Translations under genes and position numbers: made by a program | Assembly (NCBI RefSeq): GCF_002009175.1 | Contig: NZ_CP018047.1 | Coordinates: 3,658,001-3,722,000 of the forward strand | Source of the DNA: Streptomyces niveus | GTDB lineage: Bacteria > Actinomycetota > Actinomycetes > Streptomycetales > Streptomycetaceae | DNA length: 64,000 nt | Direction of reading: 5' to 3' | Notes under the pieces: generated by a model | Databases searched by the model: none | Told to the model about the DNA's origin: nothing | What the model saw: only the letters and a program-made list of their open reading frames with translations | Shown here: positions 61,372-64,000 of the stretch, in pieces | How positions within the stretch are numbered: the stretch's first letter is position 1 | Layout of the letters: the number at the start of each line of letters is the position of its first letter

Positions 61372-62106
61372 ATGACGGCCATGGGAGCCGGACCCGCACT
61401 CCGCCTCGCACGCACCGCGGTCTTCGCCGCCGTGTGTGTCGTGGTGTCCGGGCTCGGCCACGCCCTGTCGTCCGGTGGCCCGCTGCCGCCACGCGTCCTC
61501 GCCCTCGCCTTCCTGCCGGTGTGCGCGGCCGGCTGGTGGCTGTCCGGGAAGGAGCGCGGCGGCGCGGTGATCGTCGGCGCGAGCGCCGCCGGACAGCTGC
61601 TGCTGCACGCCGTGTTCAGCGGGCTGCACCCCCTCCCGCCCGGCCGTCACGGCAACCACGGTGGCCACGGGAGCGGCGAGCGCGGCGGCGGTACGGCGGT
61701 GGGCGACGGCGGTACGGCCGTGACCGGTGGCGGCGAGATCCCGCACGAGGCCTTCGGTGAACTCCTCAGCCTGAACGGGCTGTCCGGGCTGCTCGACAGC
61801 TCCGGGCTCACCTCCGGCATGCTCGGCGCCCACCTGCTCGCCGGCCTCGTGTGCGGCTGGTGGCTGTGGCGCGGCGACCGCGCCTTCGTACGACTGGTGG
61901 GCGCACTCGCCCTGTTCGCCTGCGAGTTCGCGTACGGCTTCGCGTACGCGCGGCTCCGGTTCGCCCACGAGGTCCTGAGCGGCGGCGCGCCCGCCCAACT
62001 CCGGGTGCTCGCACCCCCGGTGCCGTACCGGCCGATCCGGCCCCCGGCCCAACTCCCCGCCCCGCACGTCGTGTCGAGGCGCGGACCACCACTCCTTCCG
62101 TCCTGA
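61372..62106 (+). CDS. His-rich integral membrane protein
   Basis: The 244-residue protein has about five membrane segments. Between the second pair and the rest lies a loop with HPLPPGRHGNHGGHGSG that could bind metal or heme. A Gly/Arg/Pro-rich tail (about 205-244) follows. Family unclear; homologues are often called PE-PGRS-like only because of glycine content. An ECF sigma gene follows after 72 bases, so it may be a sensor or co-transcribed partner, but no anti-sigma motif is visible. Confidence 0.65.
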   Translation: MTAMGAGPALRLARTAVFAAVCVVVSGLGHALSSGGPLPPRVLALAFLPVCAAGWWLSGKERGGAVIVGASAAGQLLLHAVFSGLHPLPPGRHGNHGGHGSGERGGGTAVGDGGTAVTGGGEIPHEAFGELLSLNGLSGLLDSSGLTSGMLGAHLLAGLVCGWWLWRGDRAFVRLVGALALFACEFAYGFAYARLRFAHEVLSGGAPAQLRVLAPPVPYRPIRPPAQLPAPHVVSRRGPPLLPS

Positions 62107-62178
62107 GCGCTACTCCACTCCACACATCCCACCGCTCTGATTCCACGGGCCCGGCGGCCCGGACGCGAAGGACATGCC

Positions 62179-62907
62179 GTGATACCTGCTGCCCGGCACA
62201 CACCTGTGCCCACGCGCGTACCCCCTGCACACATACCCCCCACCCGCATACATCCGACGACCAGCCACCGTGCACGCGTGGGCGATTCGGTCGGCACCTC
62301 CGCCGACGACTCCGAGATCACCGCGTGGGCACTGGCCGCCGGTCTCGGTGACCGGAGAGCCGCCGAACTGTTCGTACGGGCGACGTATGACGACGTACGC
62401 CGGTTCGTCGCGCACCTCAGCGCCGATGTGCGGGGCGCCGACGACCTCACCCAGGAGACGTATCTGCGGGCGCTGGCGAGCCTGGCGAGGTTCGCCGGGC
62501 GGTCCTGCGCGCGGGTGTGGCTGCTGGCGATCGCACGCCGGGTGGTCGTCGACCGCTACCGGCGCGCGGCCGCACGGCCCCGCATCGCCGACACCACGGA
62601 CTGGGTGACCGTCGCGGACCGGGCCCAGCCGCGGCATCTCCCGGGCTTCGAGGAGTCCGTGGCGCTCGCGGACGCGCTGGCCGCGATGGATCCGGGGCGC
62701 CGGCAGGCGTTCGTACTGACCCGGCTCATCGGCCTCTCGTACGCGGAGGCCGCCGACGCGCTCGGCTGCCCGGTCGGGACGATCCGCTCCCGTGTGGCGC
62801 GCGCCCGGCGCGATCTCGCGGCGATCTGGGCGCCGGAGGGCGAGCGCGCGGAGGCGGGGGCGGAAGCGGAAACCAGGGCGGAGCCGACGGTGGCCGTTCC
62901 TGTGTAA
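62179..62907 (+). CDS. ECF-type RNA polymerase sigma factor
   Basis: This 242-residue sigma factor has sigma2 (about 58-120, with LTQETYLRALASLARFAGRS and the DDLTQET core) and sigma4 (about 165-220, AFVLTRLIGLSYAEAADALGCPVGTIRSRVARARRDL). The linker and N terminus (1-35) are low complexity. Its target promoters are unknown. GTG at 62179 with AAGGA upstream is chosen; GTG at 62278 would remove the low-complexity N terminus and is the alternative. Confidence 0.85.
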   Translation: MIPAARHTPVPTRVPPAHIPPTRIHPTTSHRARVGDSVGTSADDSEITAWALAAGLGDRRAAELFVRATYDDVRRFVAHLSADVRGADDLTQETYLRALASLARFAGRSCARVWLLAIARRVVVDRYRRAAARPRIADTTDWVTVADRAQPRHLPGFEESVALADALAAMDPGRRQAFVLTRLIGLSYAEAADALGCPVGTIRSRVARARRDLAAIWAPEGERAEAGAEAETRAEPTVAVPV

Positions 62908-62927
62908 GGCCCACGTCCACGTCGGCG

Positions 62928-64000
62928 TCAGCGCGGGTGGCGAGCCCCCACAAGCTCGCCACCCGCGCGGCGGCGGGCCCGCGCCCGTGCCCGCCGCCGT
63001 GTCCCGGCCACACACACCACCAGCAGCGCGGGCAGCACCACCGCCTGCGCGCTGACCAGCAGCCAGAACACCGGTACCGCCGAGGCCCGTTCGGCCGCCC
63101 CGTACAACTGGCCCCCGACCACGGCCGCCGCGAACGCCCCCAGCCCGGCCGCCAGCCGCTGCCGGCCGAAGACCGTCGCGGCGGGGGCGGAGGACCGGTC
63201 GAGCGCCTCCAGGTCGTTCTTCAGGAAGAGGACGATCTCGCCGAGGCAGAGCAGGACCGCCCCGACCGCGATTCCCGCCCGGCCGCCGAGCGCGAGCACC
63301 GCCGTACCCACCGCCATCGCGCCGAAGCCGATCCGGAGCGCCGTCGCGTACGGGAGCGCGGCGAGGCGGCGCGCGGAGAGCGGCTGGGCGACGACGAGGA
63401 GGATCGCGTAGCCCATGAGGACGGTGCCGTAGAAGGCGGTGGAGGTGCGGGGAACGGCGTAGAGGGCGAGGTAGTGCTGGAAGAACATGAAGACGTAGAC
63501 GGCGAGCACGGTGAGCGCGAACGGCGGGAGGGCCGAGGGGGTCGAGAGGGCCGAGGGGTTTGCGTCGTCCTGGTGGCCGGAAGCCGCGCCAACCTTGGCC
63601 CCACCCTCCGCCGACTCCTCCGCCTTCTCCTCTGTCCTCTCCCCCTTCTCGTCCGCCACCCCCGGCAGCAGCGCATGCCCCGCCCCCACCAGCGCGAACA
63701 GCACCGCGACCCCCGTGAACAGCCCTGCGGGCGACGTCAGTACGAACGGAGCCGCCGCCGGCGGCCCGAGCGCGATGCCCGCGTTGAAGGCGGAACCGCT
63801 CGCCGCCAGCAGCCCCGGCCGCCGCTCGTGCCCATAACCCGCCACCAGATAAGCCTTGTTGGCGGGCAGATAGAGCGCCGCCCCGCACGACACCAGGAAC
63901 AGCGCACCCACCGCGACGAGCGGCCGCGTCAGCCCCGGTACGAAGGCGGCGAAGCCCGCCGTACGGACCGCGAGCGCCACCAGCATCGTCGCCCGCAGCC
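62928..64000 (-). CDS. MFS transporter (5' end outside the window)
   Basis: The frame is open from 62928 to the window edge. Visible residues include PLVAVGALFLVSCGAALYLPANKAYLVAGYGHERRPGLLAASGSAFNAGIALGPP, typical of major facilitator transporters of the drug-exporter type. A Glu/Lys-rich cytoplasmic loop occurs in the middle, with about eight further helices and an Arg-rich C terminus. The start is beyond the window; the ATG at 63986 is internal. Convergent with the ECF sigma gene. Confidence 0.8.
   Translation of the reverse strand, partial: LRATMLVALAVRTAGFAAFVPGLTRPLVAVGALFLVSCGAALYLPANKAYLVAGYGHERRPGLLAASGSAFNAGIALGPPAAAPFVLTSPAGLFTGVAVLFALVGAGHALLPGVADEKGERTEEKAEESAEGGAKVGAASGHQDDANPSALSTPSALPPFALTVLAVYVFMFFQHYLALYAVPRTSTAFYGTVLMGYAILLVVAQPLSARRLAALPYATALRIGFGAMAVGTAVLALGGRAGIAVGAVLLCLGEIVLFLKNDLEALDRSSAPAATVFGRQRLAAGLGAFAAAVVGGQLYGAAERASAVPVFWLLVSAQAVVLPALLVVCVAGTRRRARARARRRAGGELVGARHPR

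Noticed and set aside
1..64000. tRNA, rRNA, CRISPR arrays, transposons, integrases
   Set aside because: No cloverleaf with CCA-end context, no regularly spaced identical repeats of CRISPR type and no transposase or integrase motifs were seen in any frame.

Overview
The window is chromosomal DNA of a streptomycete. Coding density is high and third codon positions are almost always G or C. GTG and TTG starts are common, and neighbouring genes often overlap by four bases. The families are typical of Streptomyces: a LAL regulator, TerD, DUF5996, an FHA/Ser-Thr kinase operon, class F sortase, two MmpL proteins, an M7-like protease and many small one-component regulators. I see no tRNA, rRNA, CRISPR array, integrase, transposase or prophage. 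All calls rest on reading translated sequence and motifs; no database search was run.

Layout. 1-6857: small enzymes and orphans, namely a Nudix hydrolase, a polysaccharide deacetylase, a DUF4242 metal-binding protein, a VOC protein, a DUF5996 protein, an orphan and an FeS-type photolyase. 7019-15174: a metallophore-like locus. On the minus strand a methyltransferase, a DUF364 Rossmann protein, a PduX-like GHMP kinase, an atypical cysteine-synthase-fold enzyme and a FecBCD-type ABC importer are chained by overlaps. An MFS transporter diverges from them across an AT-rich Zur-type box. 15190-26124: an XRE regulator and an SDR, TerD, a PAS-PP2C phosphatase, two exported proteins (one with a prepilin-like N terminus), an M24-fold protein, exported SRPBCC and TagC-like proteins, and an ArsR-SRPBCC fusion with a RibD-like reductase. 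26300-34624: an amidotransferase-methyltransferase fusion, an HTH-Mop protein, a SulP transporter with a beta-carbonic anhydrase, a TraR/DksA protein, a luciferase-like oxidoreductase and an MmpL protein. 34629-46185: TatA with a repeat tail, a BlaI-M56 pair carrying two TTA codons, an array of a short interspersed repeat, a CHRD-sortase pair, TetR-MmpL, DedA, AKR with a divergent TetR, a threonine-dehydratase-like enzyme and a secreted metalloprotease. 46300-51206: a LAL regulator, an alpha/beta hydrolase with cysteine at the nucleophile position, and a PH-domain protein. 51231-59804: six minus-strand genes joined by 4-8 base overlaps (J-like/septum protein, FHA-winged helix protein, Ser/Thr kinase, GrpE-like, Hsp70, OmpA-like). 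60082-64000: a ferric-reductase-like membrane protein, a His-rich membrane protein, an ECF sigma factor and a truncated MFS gene.

The two systems most worth attention are the Zur-type metallophore locus, which has no NRPS, NIS synthetase or opine dehydrogenase, and the translationally coupled kinase-FHA-Hsp70 operon, which carries its own J-like and GrpE-like partners.
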